DNA from: UBA5336 sp038745855
GTDB taxonomy: Bacteria; Pseudomonadota; Alphaproteobacteria; Caulobacterales; Hyphomonadaceae
Assembly (NCBI GenBank): GCA_038745855.1
Contig: JBCDLC010000017.1
Coordinates: forward strand, 1-63,570
Length of the DNA: 63,570 nucleotides
Reading direction: 5' to 3'
The notes beneath the pieces were generated by a model that saw only the letters and a list, made by a program, of their open reading frames with translations, was not told the DNA's origin and made no database searches. The position numbers were made by a program, and so were the translations under genes. This document shows, in pieces, positions 14,199 through 23,065 of the stretch; position 1 is the first letter of the stretch; the number at the start of each line of letters is the position of its first letter.

Positions 14199-16097
14199 TC
14201 AGCTTTCGTCGAGCGGATCGAGCTTCAATAGGATGGCGCCTTCCGCGATCTGGCCATCGATCGTTGCTGCAACCTCCGTCACGGTGCCATCGAATGGGGC
14301 CTCCAGGGCGTGTTCCATCTTCATCGCTTCAACGGTGACGAGCTTCTGCCCTTCCTGGACGGTTTCACCGTCTTTCACGAAGACTGCGACGATGCGGCCC
14401 GGCATGGGCGAGGTTATGGTTCCGCTTCCTGCTGGATCGTTGCCCGTGCGTGTGTGGACGGGCTGCCGGACATCATAGGCCCAGCCCTGCTCAACCAGGA
14501 GCACGCCTTTTTCGTTGGGAAAAACCTGCGCCGAATGTGTTGGCGTGTTCTCCAGCGTCACCGAGTGGATTTCACCGTCGATGGACACATCGGATTGGAG
14601 GTGCGGATCAGCAGAGAGGCGGAAGCCTGGCAGGCTGCGCCAGACGGCCGCTGCGGCGTTTAAATCGCCAGTGCCTAGAATGTCGTGGAGACGTCGTGTA
14701 GCGGCCCCGAGGGCGGCGGCTGAGGCGGTTGGTCGCTTGGTGAGCCGGTCAAGATGGTCGCCGATGAAGCCGGTGGTGATGGCGGCGTCGATGAAGGCCT
14801 GCTCCCTGAGCAGTTTCGCGAGAAAGCCCGCATTGTTCGCCACCGGGTGGGTTGCGACCTGACCGCAGGCATCGGCGAGTTGGATGCGGGCAGCGTCCCG
14901 GGTCGCGCCGTGCGTGATAAGCTTGGCAATCATGGGGTCGTAGAAAGGGGAAACGGACCCGCCGGCCTCGACGCCTGCGTCGACCCGGATTTTGTCTTCT
15001 GGAACCGAAAAGGTCTCAAGCGTTCCAGTGGAGGGCAGGAACCCTGTCGCCGGGTTTTCCGCATAGAGCCGGGCTTCCATGGCCCAACCATTGATGGAGA
15101 TATCCGATTGCGCCCTGGGGATGGCCTCACCCGAGGCGATGCGGAACTGCCATTCAACGAGGTCCACACCTGTGATCATTTCCGTGACGGGGTGCTCCAC
15201 CTGGAGGCGCGTGTTCATCTCCATGAAATAGATCTTGTCGGGATCGAGCGGGCCGGATCCGTCGGCGATAAATTCCACGGTGCCGGCGCCGACATAGTCG
15301 ACAGCCTGGGCCGCCCGGACCGCCGCGCCGCAGACCACGTCGCGTGTGACCGGGTCCATGCCAGGGGCGGGGGCTTCTTCGATGACTTTCTGGTGACGCC
15401 GCTGGAGTGTGCAATCGCGCTCAAAAAGGTGAACGATTGTGCCGTGCTGATCGCCGAAGATCTGCACTTCGATGTGGCGGGGGTTTTTGATCCATTTTTC
15501 CAGGAGCACGCGGTCATCGCCGAAGGCGGCCCGCGCTTCTCGCTTGCAACTGCTGAGCGCGTCCTTGAAATCGCCCGCATCATCGACCTTGCGCATACCC
15601 TTGCCGCCGCCCCCGGCAACGGCCTTGATCAGGACCGGATAGCCGATGGCCTGCGCTTCCGACTTGAGCGCCTTCAGCGATTGGTCCTCGCCCAGATAGC
15701 CTGGTGTTGTTGGCACGTCGGCCTTGGACATAAGAGCCTTTGCGGCGTCCTTGAGACCCATGTCGCGGATGGCGCTCGGCGGCGGGCCGATCCAGATCAG
15801 CCCGCTATCGGTAACCCGTTCGGCAAAATCGGCATTTTCCGAGAGGAAGCCGTAGCCGGGATGGATAGCGTCTGCGCCGGTTGTCTTCGCCGCTTCGATG
15901 ATCTTATCGGCGCAGAGATAGCTCTCAGCTGCGGGGGAGGGGCCGATATGAACCGTGTCGTCCGCCAGCCGGACATGCGGGGCGGACGCGTCAGAATCGG
16001 AGAACACTGCAATCGTCCGGATGCCCAGCGACCGAGCAGTTCGGATGATGCGGCAGGCGATTTCGCCGCGATTGGCGATCAGGACAGATCGAAGCAT
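14199..16097 (-). CDS. mccA: methylcrotonyl-CoA carboxylase, biotin-carrying alpha subunit
   Basis: This is a 632-residue acyl-CoA carboxylase alpha subunit. The N-terminal biotin carboxylase (1-445) starts LIANRGEIACRI and contains the ATP-grasp loop AGGGGKGMR and HQKVIEEAP. The C-terminal biotinyl domain holds the attachment site EAMKMEH near residue 600. It carboxylates biotin with ATP and bicarbonate for transfer by the beta subunit encoded 8 bases upstream. Propionyl-CoA carboxylase alpha is similar, but the adjacent isovaleryl-CoA dehydrogenase and the beta subunit type point to 3-methylcrotonyl-CoA in leucine breakdown. Biotin would be attached by the ligase encoded at 36992. Confidence 0.92.
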   Translation of the reverse strand: MLRSVLIANRGEIACRIIRTARSLGIRTIAVFSDSDASAPHVRLADDTVHIGPSPAAESYLCADKIIEAAKTTGADAIHPGYGFLSENADFAERVTDSGLIWIGPPPSAIRDMGLKDAAKALMSKADVPTTPGYLGEDQSLKALKSEAQAIGYPVLIKAVAGGGGKGMRKVDDAGDFKDALSSCKREARAAFGDDRVLLEKWIKNPRHIEVQIFGDQHGTIVHLFERDCTLQRRHQKVIEEAPAPGMDPVTRDVVCGAAVRAAQAVDYVGAGTVEFIADGSGPLDPDKIYFMEMNTRLQVEHPVTEMITGVDLVEWQFRIASGEAIPRAQSDISINGWAMEARLYAENPATGFLPSTGTLETFSVPEDKIRVDAGVEAGGSVSPFYDPMIAKLITHGATRDAARIQLADACGQVATHPVANNAGFLAKLLREQAFIDAAITTGFIGDHLDRLTKRPTASAAALGAATRRLHDILGTGDLNAAAAVWRSLPGFRLSADPHLQSDVSIDGEIHSVTLENTPTHSAQVFPNEKGVLLVEQGWAYDVRQPVHTRTGNDPAGSGTITSPMPGRIVAVFVKDGETVQEGQKLVTVEAMKMEHALEAPFDGTVTEVAATIDGQIAEGAILLKLDPLDES

Positions 16098-16105
16098 GGC
16101 GGGGT

Positions 16106-17707
16106 CTACATCCGAAAAATGCCGAACTGAGCGCGTTCAGGGATTGGCGCGTTCAGCGTGGCTGCTAGCGACAAGCCAACGATATCGCGCGTTTGGGCGG
16201 GATCTATGATGCCATCATCCCAAAGCCTCGCGGTGGCGTACCAGGGGTTGCCCTCGGTCTCGTACTTCTCGCGGATCGGTACCTTGAAGGCGTCGGCTTG
16301 CTCGGCTGTCCATGTGCCTGAGTTCCGGTGGACAGTCGCGAGCACAGAGGCGGCCTGTTCCCCGCCCATGACTGAAATCCGGCTGTTGGGCCACGTGAAG
16401 AGAAAACGCGGCTGGTATGCCCGCCCGCACATGCCGTAATTGCCCGCACCGAACGAGCCGCCCACGAGAATAGTGATCTTCGGGACCTGGGCCGTTGCAA
16501 CCGCCGTTACCAGTTTTGCGCCATTCTTGGCGATGCCCTCCTGCTCGTACTTGCCGCCGACCATGAAGCCCGAGACGTTTTGCAGGAACAGAAGTGGGAT
16601 GCGCCGTTGGCAGGCCAACTCGATGAAGTGTGCGCCCTTGAGCGCACTTTCGGAAAACAGAACACCATTGTTCGCGATGATCGCGACGGGCATGCCCCAG
16701 ATATGCGCAAAACCGCAAACCAGTGTCTGGCCATACTCAGCCTTGAAAGGCTGGAATGCCGATCCATCGACGAGCCTGGCTATCACCTCGCGAATATCAA
16801 AAGGGGTGCGAAGATCGGGTGGTAGAATTCCGTAGAGGTCGCTCGATGGATAGAGCGGCGCGCGCACGGGTGCGAGGTTGATGTCCGGTTGTTTTCCCTG
16901 TGGCAGCGTTGCGATGATGTCCCGGACGATGGCAAGCGCGTGATCGTCGTTTTCTGCGAGGTGGTCAACAACGCCGGAAAGTCGCGCATGGACCTCGCCG
17001 CCGCCGAGATCCTCGGCAGTGATTTCTTCTCCGGTCGCCGCTTTCACCAGGGGTGGGCCCGCAAGGAAGATTGTGCCCTGGTTCCGGACGATCACACTCT
17101 CGTCGCACATGGCGGGAACGTAAGCGCCGCCTGCGGTACAGCTGCCCATGACACAGGCGATCTGCGGGATCGATTTCGATGACAGGTTGGCCTGGTTGTA
17201 GAAGATCCGCCCGAAATGGTCCCTGTCTGGAAACACCTCATCCTGGTGGGGTAGGTTGGCGCCACCGGAATCCACTAGGTAGATGCAGGGCAGATGATTT
17301 TCGAGGGCGATTTCCTGGGCGCGAAGGTGCTTTTTCACTGATAGCGGATAGTATGTGCCGCCCTTCACCGTCGCATCATTCGCCACCACCATGACCTGGC
17401 GGCCATGGACGCTGCCAATACCGGCAATGATACCGGCGCCGGGGATGACGTCATCATAGCAGTCGTGGGCCGCAAGCTGAGCAATTTCGAGGAAGGGTGA
17501 GCCCGGGTCGAGGAGGCGGTGGACGCGGTCTCTTGGCAAGCGTTTGCCGCGGGAAAGGTGCCTGTCCCTGGCCTTGTCACTCCCACCCTTAGCCGCAGCC
17601 GACACGTCGCTCCGTAGTCGATCGCGGAGCGCGATATTGATTTTTGAGTTGGCCGTGAAGTTGGTCGACGCTCGATCGATCTGCGTTTCAAGGATGGGCA
17701 AGCTCAT
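16106..17707 (-). CDS. mccB: methylcrotonyl-CoA carboxylase, carboxyltransferase beta subunit
   Basis: This is a 533-residue carboxyltransferase with two crotonase-like halves. The motifs YLVDSGGANLPHQDEVFPD and MGSCTAGGAYVPAM are characteristic of the methylcrotonyl-CoA enzyme. So are the glycine-rich FGAGNYGMCGRAY and the C-terminal segment GGEQAASVL. It moves the carboxyl group from biotin to 3-methylcrotonyl-CoA. The length matches the family. The start overlaps the stop of the dehydrogenase gene (ATGA), indicating translational coupling within an ivd-mccB-mccA operon. Confidence 0.95.
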   Translation of the reverse strand: MSLPILETQIDRASTNFTANSKINIALRDRLRSDVSAAAKGGSDKARDRHLSRGKRLPRDRVHRLLDPGSPFLEIAQLAAHDCYDDVIPGAGIIAGIGSVHGRQVMVVANDATVKGGTYYPLSVKKHLRAQEIALENHLPCIYLVDSGGANLPHQDEVFPDRDHFGRIFYNQANLSSKSIPQIACVMGSCTAGGAYVPAMCDESVIVRNQGTIFLAGPPLVKAATGEEITAEDLGGGEVHARLSGVVDHLAENDDHALAIVRDIIATLPQGKQPDINLAPVRAPLYPSSDLYGILPPDLRTPFDIREVIARLVDGSAFQPFKAEYGQTLVCGFAHIWGMPVAIIANNGVLFSESALKGAHFIELACQRRIPLLFLQNVSGFMVGGKYEQEGIAKNGAKLVTAVATAQVPKITILVGGSFGAGNYGMCGRAYQPRFLFTWPNSRISVMGGEQAASVLATVHRNSGTWTAEQADAFKVPIREKYETEGNPWYATARLWDDGIIDPAQTRDIVGLSLAATLNAPIPERAQFGIFRM

Positions 17708-18855
17708 CCCTTCATCAACTCCCGGCCGATGAGGTAGCGCCGAATTTCATTCGTGCCCGCGCCGATATCGTAGAGCTTTGCGTCGCGCAGGAAGCGCTCG
17801 ACGGGCCACTCCTTCGTGTATCCTGCGCCGCCGAGCGCCTGGATTGCCTCCAGCGCAGTGGCGACGGCGTTCTCCGAGGCGAGGAGGATCGCACCGGCGG
17901 CATCGAAACGGGTGGTCCGGCCCGCGTCGCAGGACTGTGCGACGGCGTAGACGTAGGCGCGGGCCGAATTCAGGGCCACGTACATATCGGCGAGCTTGCC
18001 TTGCATGAGTTGGAAGTCGCCAATCGGCTTGCCGAACTGCTTGCGTTCGCGGAGGTAGGGTAGGACGGTGTCGAGACAGGCCTGCATAATCCCAAGGGGG
18101 CCGCCTGCCAGGACGGCACGCTCGTAGTCCAAGCCGCTCATGAGGATCGCCGCACCGTCACCAATCTGCCCCATGACATTTTCGGTCGGCACGAAGCAGT
18201 CTTCGAAAACAAGCTCGCCCGTGTAGGAGCCGCGCATTCCCATCTTGTCGAGTTTCCTCGAGCAGGAGAAGCCTTCGAAGCCCTTTTCCACCAGAAAGGC
18301 GGAAATGTTCTTCGAGCCTTTGTCTGTGTGGGTCTTCGCATAAATAACAAGTGTGTCGGCGATGGGGCCGTTTGTGATCCAGAACTTGGTCCCGTCCAGG
18401 ACGTAGCCGCCGCTGGTTGCTTTCGCACGGAGGCCCATGCTCATCACGTCAGAGCCGGCATTGGCATCTGACATGGCCAGGGCGCCAACGTGTTCGCCGG
18501 AAATCAGCTTCGGAAGGTAGCGCGCCTTCTGATCGTCAGTTCCCCATCGACGGATCTGGTTAACGCACAGATTTGAGTGCGCGCCGTAAGACAGTCCCAG
18601 TGAAGCGGAGACACGGGAGATTTCTTCCATGATCACCACATGCTCGAGGTAGCCGAGCCCCAAGCCGCCATACTCTTCCTCTACGGTGACACCGAGCAGG
18701 CCAAGCGCGCCCATCTCCTCCCAAATGCCGCGCGGGCATTCATCTTCGGCATCGAGGGCCGCAGCGATTGGCGCTATGCGACCGGATGCAAAGCGAGCTG
18801 TTGTATCACGGATCATGTCCGCGGTTTCGCCCAGGTCGAAGTCAAACGTGTTCAT
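17704..18855 (-). CDS. ivd: isovaleryl-CoA dehydrogenase
   Basis: This is a 383-residue acyl-CoA dehydrogenase. The N-terminal helical domain is followed by FAD-binding segments (LAMSDANAGSDV and FWITNGP). SGLDYERAVLAGGPLG places the catalytic Glu as in isovaleryl-CoA dehydrogenases rather than in short-chain enzymes. ALGGAGYTKEWPVERFLRDAK and IGAGTNEIRR complete the signature. It oxidises isovaleryl-CoA to 3-methylcrotonyl-CoA, passing electrons to ETF. It is first in the operon, with AGGAGGG before the ATG. The promoter must lie in the 260-base gap up to the tRNA gene, where no clear operator was recognised. Confidence 0.95.
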   Translation of the reverse strand: MNTFDFDLGETADMIRDTTARFASGRIAPIAAALDAEDECPRGIWEEMGALGLLGVTVEEEYGGLGLGYLEHVVIMEEISRVSASLGLSYGAHSNLCVNQIRRWGTDDQKARYLPKLISGEHVGALAMSDANAGSDVMSMGLRAKATSGGYVLDGTKFWITNGPIADTLVIYAKTHTDKGSKNISAFLVEKGFEGFSCSRKLDKMGMRGSYTGELVFEDCFVPTENVMGQIGDGAAILMSGLDYERAVLAGGPLGIMQACLDTVLPYLRERKQFGKPIGDFQLMQGKLADMYVALNSARAYVYAVAQSCDAGRTTRFDAAGAILLASENAVATALEAIQALGGAGYTKEWPVERFLRDAKLYDIGAGTNEIRRYLIGRELMKG

Positions 18856-19115
18856 GGTGGAGCCCTCCTGGGACAGGTTTGCCTTCTGTTGGGCGTTTCA
18901 AAGCACAGAATTCGAAACCGGGCCTCAATTCAACTGCCAATCGCGGGAAAACCCGGTCGACAGGTCGCAAACTCCCGGGCCGTTTCGCACGGACGAGAGG
19001 GCATGCAAGTCGGAGACCCTTCACCAGCGACGCCTGCGTGCGTGACCGAGGTCGGGGTCATGCTCCATTGCATCGCTGCAGATTTTGAGGCAGACAACCG
19101 CATCGCTTGGACCAT

Positions 19116-19191
19116 AGGGGTATAGCTCAGTTGGTAGAGCATCGGTCTCCAAAACCGAGGGTCGCGGGTTCGAGTCCTGCTGCCCCTGCCA
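19116..19191 (+). tRNA. trpT: tRNA-Trp (anticodon CCA)
   Basis: The acceptor stem AGGGGTA/TGCCCCT pairs over 7 bp with one G-U. The D arm TAGCTCAGTTGGTAGAGC, the anticodon stem TCGGT/ACCGA with loop CTCCAAA (anticodon 19149-19151) and the T arm GCGGGTTCGAGTCCTGC are all present. The CCA end is encoded (19189-19191). It is not next to secE-nusG, the place often seen for this tRNA in alphaproteobacteria. Confidence 0.97.
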
Positions 19192-19224
19192 CCGGATTTA
19201 ACGGTGGCGCCTAGCGCGATTTTT
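19188..19224 (+). terminator. possible tRNA transcript terminator
   Basis: GCCACCG and CGGTGGC form a 7-bp stem that includes the tRNA 3' end. A run of five T (19220-19224) follows after an 11-base gap. The gap makes the hairpin non-canonical as a terminator. Confidence 0.45.
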
Positions 19225-19270
19225 CACTTTACACCGTTGCCCGATCCCGGGCCCGATACCCGGACTCTAG

Positions 19271-19298
19271 TTGACAGGCGCCCGGTAACTGAAACGAT
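19271..19298 (+). promoter_or_regulatory. possible promoter of the monooxygenase gene
   Basis: TTGACA (19271-19276) is a perfect -35 hexamer. AACGAT at 19293-19298, 16 bases downstream, is a poor -10 match. The gene start is 31 bases beyond. This is moderate evidence, based on the -35 alone. Confidence 0.4.
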
Positions 19299-19328
19299 GC
19301 CTTTAAAAGGAAGACATCGGAGGATCAG

Positions 19329-21290
19329 ATGGCCCAGGCGTCAGCGCCCATGACGAAAACCGAATTACTGTCGGCCCTTGAGCATGCTCACCATCCAACA
19401 TTGGCGGCAGTTCTCGTGCACCTCACCGGCGAAACGACATTTCTGACCGAGCGGTATCTGGCGTCCTATGAACCGATCCTGGGTGACCCGAACGGAGGGT
19501 TGTCGGAGGAGGCCAAGGCGGAGCTGAGAAACGCTGTCGCCGATGCGATGGTCCGCTATTGGGAAACGGGGGACCTACCGCCGCGCCCCGACGAAGCGAC
19601 CCTTAAGCGGATTATGGATCATATCGCGACCGAGAATATTCCCGATGAATACGACGCGTTCGTGACCCATGAATTGGCCCTTGATGGGCCGGAGCACTTA
19701 ATGCCCGGGACCGGCATCGATCTAGCGCCTGAGGCGGCAGCTGGGTTCAAGACCGTGATAGTTGGCGCAGGCATGTCGGGTTTGCTCATGGGGATTGTAC
19801 TTAAGCGGGCCGGGGTGCCGTTCGAGATCATCGAGAAAAACCCGGATGTCGGCGGAACTTGGTTTCTCAATACATATCCAGGGTGCAGGGTCGACAATCC
19901 GAACGCGCTTTATTCCTATTCTTTTGAAGCGCAACATAAGTGGCCAAACCATTTTTCGCCCCAGCCGGTCTTGCTCGAGTACTTTCGCAACATCGCCCAA
20001 AAGTACGGCCTGCGACCGCATATCCGGTTCAGCACGGAAGTTCTGGGTGCGTCGTATCAGGAAGATACCCAGTCGTGGTCGGTTCGAGTGAAGGATGCTG
20101 ACGGTGCTGAAACGACAATCGATGCAAGAGCTTTCGTCAGCGCGGTCGGGCAGCTCAATACGCCGAAATATCCGGATATCGAAGGTCTAAACCGTTTCGA
20201 GGGCTCAGCATTCCATTCCGCACGCTGGGACCATTCTGTAGACCTAAAAGGCAAGCGCATCGGAGTGATCGGGACCGGGTGCAGTGCCCTGCAATTCATT
20301 CCAGAGGTCGCAAAAGAGGCCAGTTCGGTCACCGTTTTTCAGCGGACGCCAGGATGGTTGGCGCCGACACCTGAATATCATGACGCAATTACGCCCGAGC
20401 AGCATGCACTTCTTGATCACGTGCCGTTCTACCAGGTGTGGTTTCGCTTCTTTCTGTTCCTGTCCATGGCCGATGGGCCGCTGCAATACCTGGTCAAGGA
20501 TCCGTCCTATGATCGCCAGGACTATGCGCCGAACGCGGAAGCGGCCGAGTTGCGCGCGCAGATCGAGCAGTATTACGCTGAGCAGGCGGGCGCGCGAACA
20601 GACCTTGCCGACGCCGTCACGCCGAAATTCCATGTGTCTGGAAAGCGGTCTATCCGGGACAATGGGATATGGTTGGAAACGCTGAAGAAAGACCATGTAT
20701 CCCTCGTCACAAAAGGGGTGTCTGAGATCACGCCTAAGGGCGTTCGTTTAGAGGACGGCGAAGAACACGCATTCGACGTCCTCATTTATGGTACAGGGTT
20801 CAAGGCGAGCGACTTCCTCATCCCCATGCAGGTGACGGGGCGCGGGGGGGCGAACCTCCACGATATCTGGGACGGTGAAGCGAGGGCCTATCTCGGTGTG
20901 AGTGTGCCCGACTTCCCCAATTTTTTCATGATGTATGGGCCCAACACCAATATCGTCGTGAATGGCTCGATCATCTTCCTCTCGGAATGCGAAGCGCATT
21001 ACATTCTAGGGCTGATGAAGATGGTGGCAGACCGGGGCGGCGGCGCAATCGCGCCGAAGAAAGACGTGTTCGACACCTACAACCGCGAAGTGGATGCGGC
21101 CAATCGGGAGATGCCGTGGGGCTACGCGGACGCGAATACTTGGTATCGGTCTGCCTCGGGACGTGTCTCGCAGAATTGGCCATTCCGCCTTATTGATTTC
21201 TGGACGCGAACGCGCAGTCCGGAACCGGGTGATTACATCTTCGAAGCAAACGACACACGCGGAAAAACAGCATTGGTATCAAGCGGTTGA
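19329..21290 (+). CDS. Baeyer-Villiger-type flavin monooxygenase
   Basis: This is a 653-residue FAD/NADPH monooxygenase. Residues 1-135 are an N-terminal helical extension like that of 4-hydroxyacetophenone monooxygenases. The FAD Rossmann motif GAGMSG lies near 148. The type I Baeyer-Villiger fingerprint FxGxxxHxxxWD is seen as FEGSAFHSARWD near 298. The NADPH Rossmann motif GTGCSA follows near 317. It probably inserts oxygen next to a ketone carbonyl. The substrate is unknown, and neighbouring genes give no pathway. ATG at 19329 is preceded by CGGAGGATCAG. It looks monocistronic, ending 185 bases before nuoA. Confidence 0.9.
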   Translation: MAQASAPMTKTELLSALEHAHHPTLAAVLVHLTGETTFLTERYLASYEPILGDPNGGLSEEAKAELRNAVADAMVRYWETGDLPPRPDEATLKRIMDHIATENIPDEYDAFVTHELALDGPEHLMPGTGIDLAPEAAAGFKTVIVGAGMSGLLMGIVLKRAGVPFEIIEKNPDVGGTWFLNTYPGCRVDNPNALYSYSFEAQHKWPNHFSPQPVLLEYFRNIAQKYGLRPHIRFSTEVLGASYQEDTQSWSVRVKDADGAETTIDARAFVSAVGQLNTPKYPDIEGLNRFEGSAFHSARWDHSVDLKGKRIGVIGTGCSALQFIPEVAKEASSVTVFQRTPGWLAPTPEYHDAITPEQHALLDHVPFYQVWFRFFLFLSMADGPLQYLVKDPSYDRQDYAPNAEAAELRAQIEQYYAEQAGARTDLADAVTPKFHVSGKRSIRDNGIWLETLKKDHVSLVTKGVSEITPKGVRLEDGEEHAFDVLIYGTGFKASDFLIPMQVTGRGGANLHDIWDGEARAYLGVSVPDFPNFFMMYGPNTNIVVNGSIIFLSECEAHYILGLMKMVADRGGGAIAPKKDVFDTYNREVDAANREMPWGYADANTWYRSASGRVSQNWPFRLIDFWTRTRSPEPGDYIFEANDTRGKTALVSSG

Positions 21291-21299
21291 TAGTCATTT

Positions 21300-21330
21300 G
21301 CAACCACACGACCAGCTGAAGGTGTGTTGC
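21300..21330. repeat. imperfect inverted repeat between monooxygenase and nuoA
   Basis: GCAACCACAC and GTGTGTTGC pair with one bulged base around a 12-base loop, 10 bases after the monooxygenase stop. No T-tract follows. The rest of the 185-base gap is AT-richer than its surroundings (AAGTAAAATAACAAGAAAAC at 21375-21394) and probably holds the nuo promoter. Confidence 0.4.
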
Positions 21331-21475
21331 GGCGGCTTCTCGGGGCTGCGACGCACCGACACAGGCACGTAGAAGCAAGTAAAATAACAAGAAAACGGCA
21401 GAACACTGCTGGCGAATGACATTGTGGTCTCGGGAAAACCGGCATACTTCTGAGATGTGTTTGGAGTTAAGACGC

Positions 21476-21850
21476 GTGACAGAGCTTGAGCGTTTTGCAC
21501 TGGATTACTTGCCCGTGGTGATTTTTCTCGCCCTGGCATTGATCCTGTCGCTGCTTTTCATCGTTGGATCGCTTGTATTGGCGCCGGCGAACCCTGACCC
21601 TGAAAAGAACTCTGCCTATGAATGCGGGTTCAACGCGTTCGATGATGCGCGAACGAAGTTTGATGTCCGGTTCTATCTCGTGGCCATCCTGTTCATCATA
21701 TTTGACCTGGAAGTCGCATTCCTCTTCCCATGGGCCGTCAGTCTCGGAACGATCGGCGTTTTCGGCTTCTGGTCCATGGTGGTGTTCCTTAGCGTGCTAA
21801 CCGTCGGCTTCGTCTATGAATGGCGCCGTGGGGCGCTGGAGTGGGAGTAG
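21476..21850 (+). CDS. nuoA: NADH-quinone oxidoreductase subunit A
   Basis: This is a 124-residue membrane subunit of complex I with three membrane segments and the conserved loop KNSAYECGFNAFDDAR. GTG at 21476 is preferred over the ATG 60 bases upstream. It has TTGGAG 10 bases before it and gives the normal length, whereas the extra 20 residues are charged and unlike the family. It opens the nuo operon and ends 4 bases before nuoB. Confidence 0.93.
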   Translation: MTELERFALDYLPVVIFLALALILSLLFIVGSLVLAPANPDPEKNSAYECGFNAFDDARTKFDVRFYLVAILFIIFDLEVAFLFPWAVSLGTIGVFGFWSMVVFLSVLTVGFVYEWRRGALEWE

Positions 21851-21854
21851 CGTT

Positions 21855-22424
21855 ATGGCGGACTCGATTGTTTTGCCCGCAGGCGCCGCTGGCCGTGCCG
21901 GTTTGGACGGCGGGCACACGCCCAGGTTGGATGACCCTTTCTACGCTGGACTTAATGATGAGCTGGCGGACAAGGGGTATCTCACGGCGCGTGCCGACGA
22001 TCTGATCGCATGGGCCAGGACCGGCTCATTGATGTGGATGACGTTTGGCTTGGCGTGTTGCGCTGTTGAAATGATGCATGCAGGCAACCCGCGCTACGAT
22101 TTGGAGCGTTTTGGCATGGCGCCGCGCGGTTCGCCCCGGCAATCTGACGTAATGATCGTTGCGGGCACGCTCACCAATAAAATGGCGCCTGCGCTGCGCA
22201 AGGTCTACGATCAAATGCCAGAGCCCCGCTACGTAATCTCCATGGGCTCGTGCGCGAATGGTGGTGGCTACTATCATTACAGCTATGCGGTTGTGCGCGG
22301 TTGCGACCGGATCGTTCCCGTAGATATTTACATTCCAGGGTGTCCACCCACGGCAGAGGCCCTGGTGTATGGGCTGTTGCAGCTCCAGAAAAAGATCCGC
22401 CGTGAAGGATCAATCGAGCGATAG
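21855..22424 (+). CDS. nuoB: NADH-quinone oxidoreductase subunit B (N2 cluster)
   Basis: This is a 189-residue peripheral subunit that carries the terminal 4Fe-4S cluster N2. Ligands are Cys68-Cys69 (GLACCA), Cys133 (GSCANGG) and Cys163 (PGCPP). ATG at 21855 has GGGAG upstream. The longer frame from 21816 overlaps nuoA and is rejected. The first 35 residues are a variable linker. Confidence 0.96.
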   Translation: MADSIVLPAGAAGRAGLDGGHTPRLDDPFYAGLNDELADKGYLTARADDLIAWARTGSLMWMTFGLACCAVEMMHAGNPRYDLERFGMAPRGSPRQSDVMIVAGTLTNKMAPALRKVYDQMPEPRYVISMGSCANGGGYYHYSYAVVRGCDRIVPVDIYIPGCPPTAEALVYGLLQLQKKIRREGSIER

Positions 22425-22435
22425 GGGCGTCAGTT

Positions 22436-23065
22436 ATGGATGTGACGCAAGACACCCTTGATGGCCTCGGCGAGCTGGTCACTGTGATCGGAGGCGACGC
22501 CGTCGACACCGTGAAGTCAAGCCACGGCGAACTCACCGTTTTTGCTGCTCGAGATCAGATCCTGACACTGGTTCGAGCTCTGCGCGACCACGACAATTGC
22601 AAATTCCAAACACTTATCGATCTCTGTGGGGTTGATTACCCGGAGCGTGATATGCGGTTCGAGGTCGTCTATCATTTCTTGTCAATGCGTCTGAACCAGC
22701 GCATCCGCATCAAGGTGCAGACCGATGAGAACACAGCGGTGCCGAGCCTCACGGGTTTGTTCCCCGGTGCAGACTGGTTTGAACGTGAGGCGTTCGACAT
22801 GTACGGCATCCAGTTTGCGAGCCACCCGGATCTGAGGCGCCTGCTCACTGATTATGGGTTTGAGGGATATCCGCTGCGTAAGGATTTCCCGCTCACCGGT
22901 CATACCGAGGTTCGCTATGATGACCTGGAAAAGAGGGTAATCTACGAGCCTGTGAAGCTTACCCAGGAATACCGGGACTTCGATTTTCTGTCGCCTTGGG
23001 AGGGCATGCAGCGCGTGATCCCCGGCGATGAAAAGGCCACTGAGGAGGCCGGTGCCGATGGCTGA
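22436..23065 (+). CDS. nuoC: NADH-quinone oxidoreductase subunit C
   Basis: This is a 209-residue hydrophilic subunit (30-kDa type) with the signature ERMR-like segment EREAFDMYGIQF and the C-terminal YPLRKDFPL. It is separate from NuoD, unlike the fused E. coli form. Its last 8 bases overlap nuoD, so the two are translationally coupled. It binds NuoD at the quinone-proximal part of the peripheral arm. Confidence 0.95.
   Translation: MDVTQDTLDGLGELVTVIGGDAVDTVKSSHGELTVFAARDQILTLVRALRDHDNCKFQTLIDLCGVDYPERDMRFEVVYHFLSMRLNQRIRIKVQTDENTAVPSLTGLFPGADWFEREAFDMYGIQFASHPDLRRLLTDYGFEGYPLRKDFPLTGHTEVRYDDLEKRVIYEPVKLTQEYRDFDFLSPWEGMQRVIPGDEKATEEAGADG

Noticed and set aside
14754..16130. 458-residue plus-strand open frame over the carboxylase alpha subunit gene
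   Set aside because: It is a mirror frame of a GC-rich gene. The opposite strand encodes a complete biotin carboxylase with all motifs.
14199..17707. propionyl-CoA carboxylase instead of methylcrotonyl-CoA carboxylase
   Set aside because: The beta subunit motifs and coupling to isovaleryl-CoA dehydrogenase fit leucine degradation better.
19116..19191. tRNA-Trp as an integration site for a genomic island
   Set aside because: No integrase gene and no second copy of the tRNA 3' end was found. The flanking genes are chromosomal.
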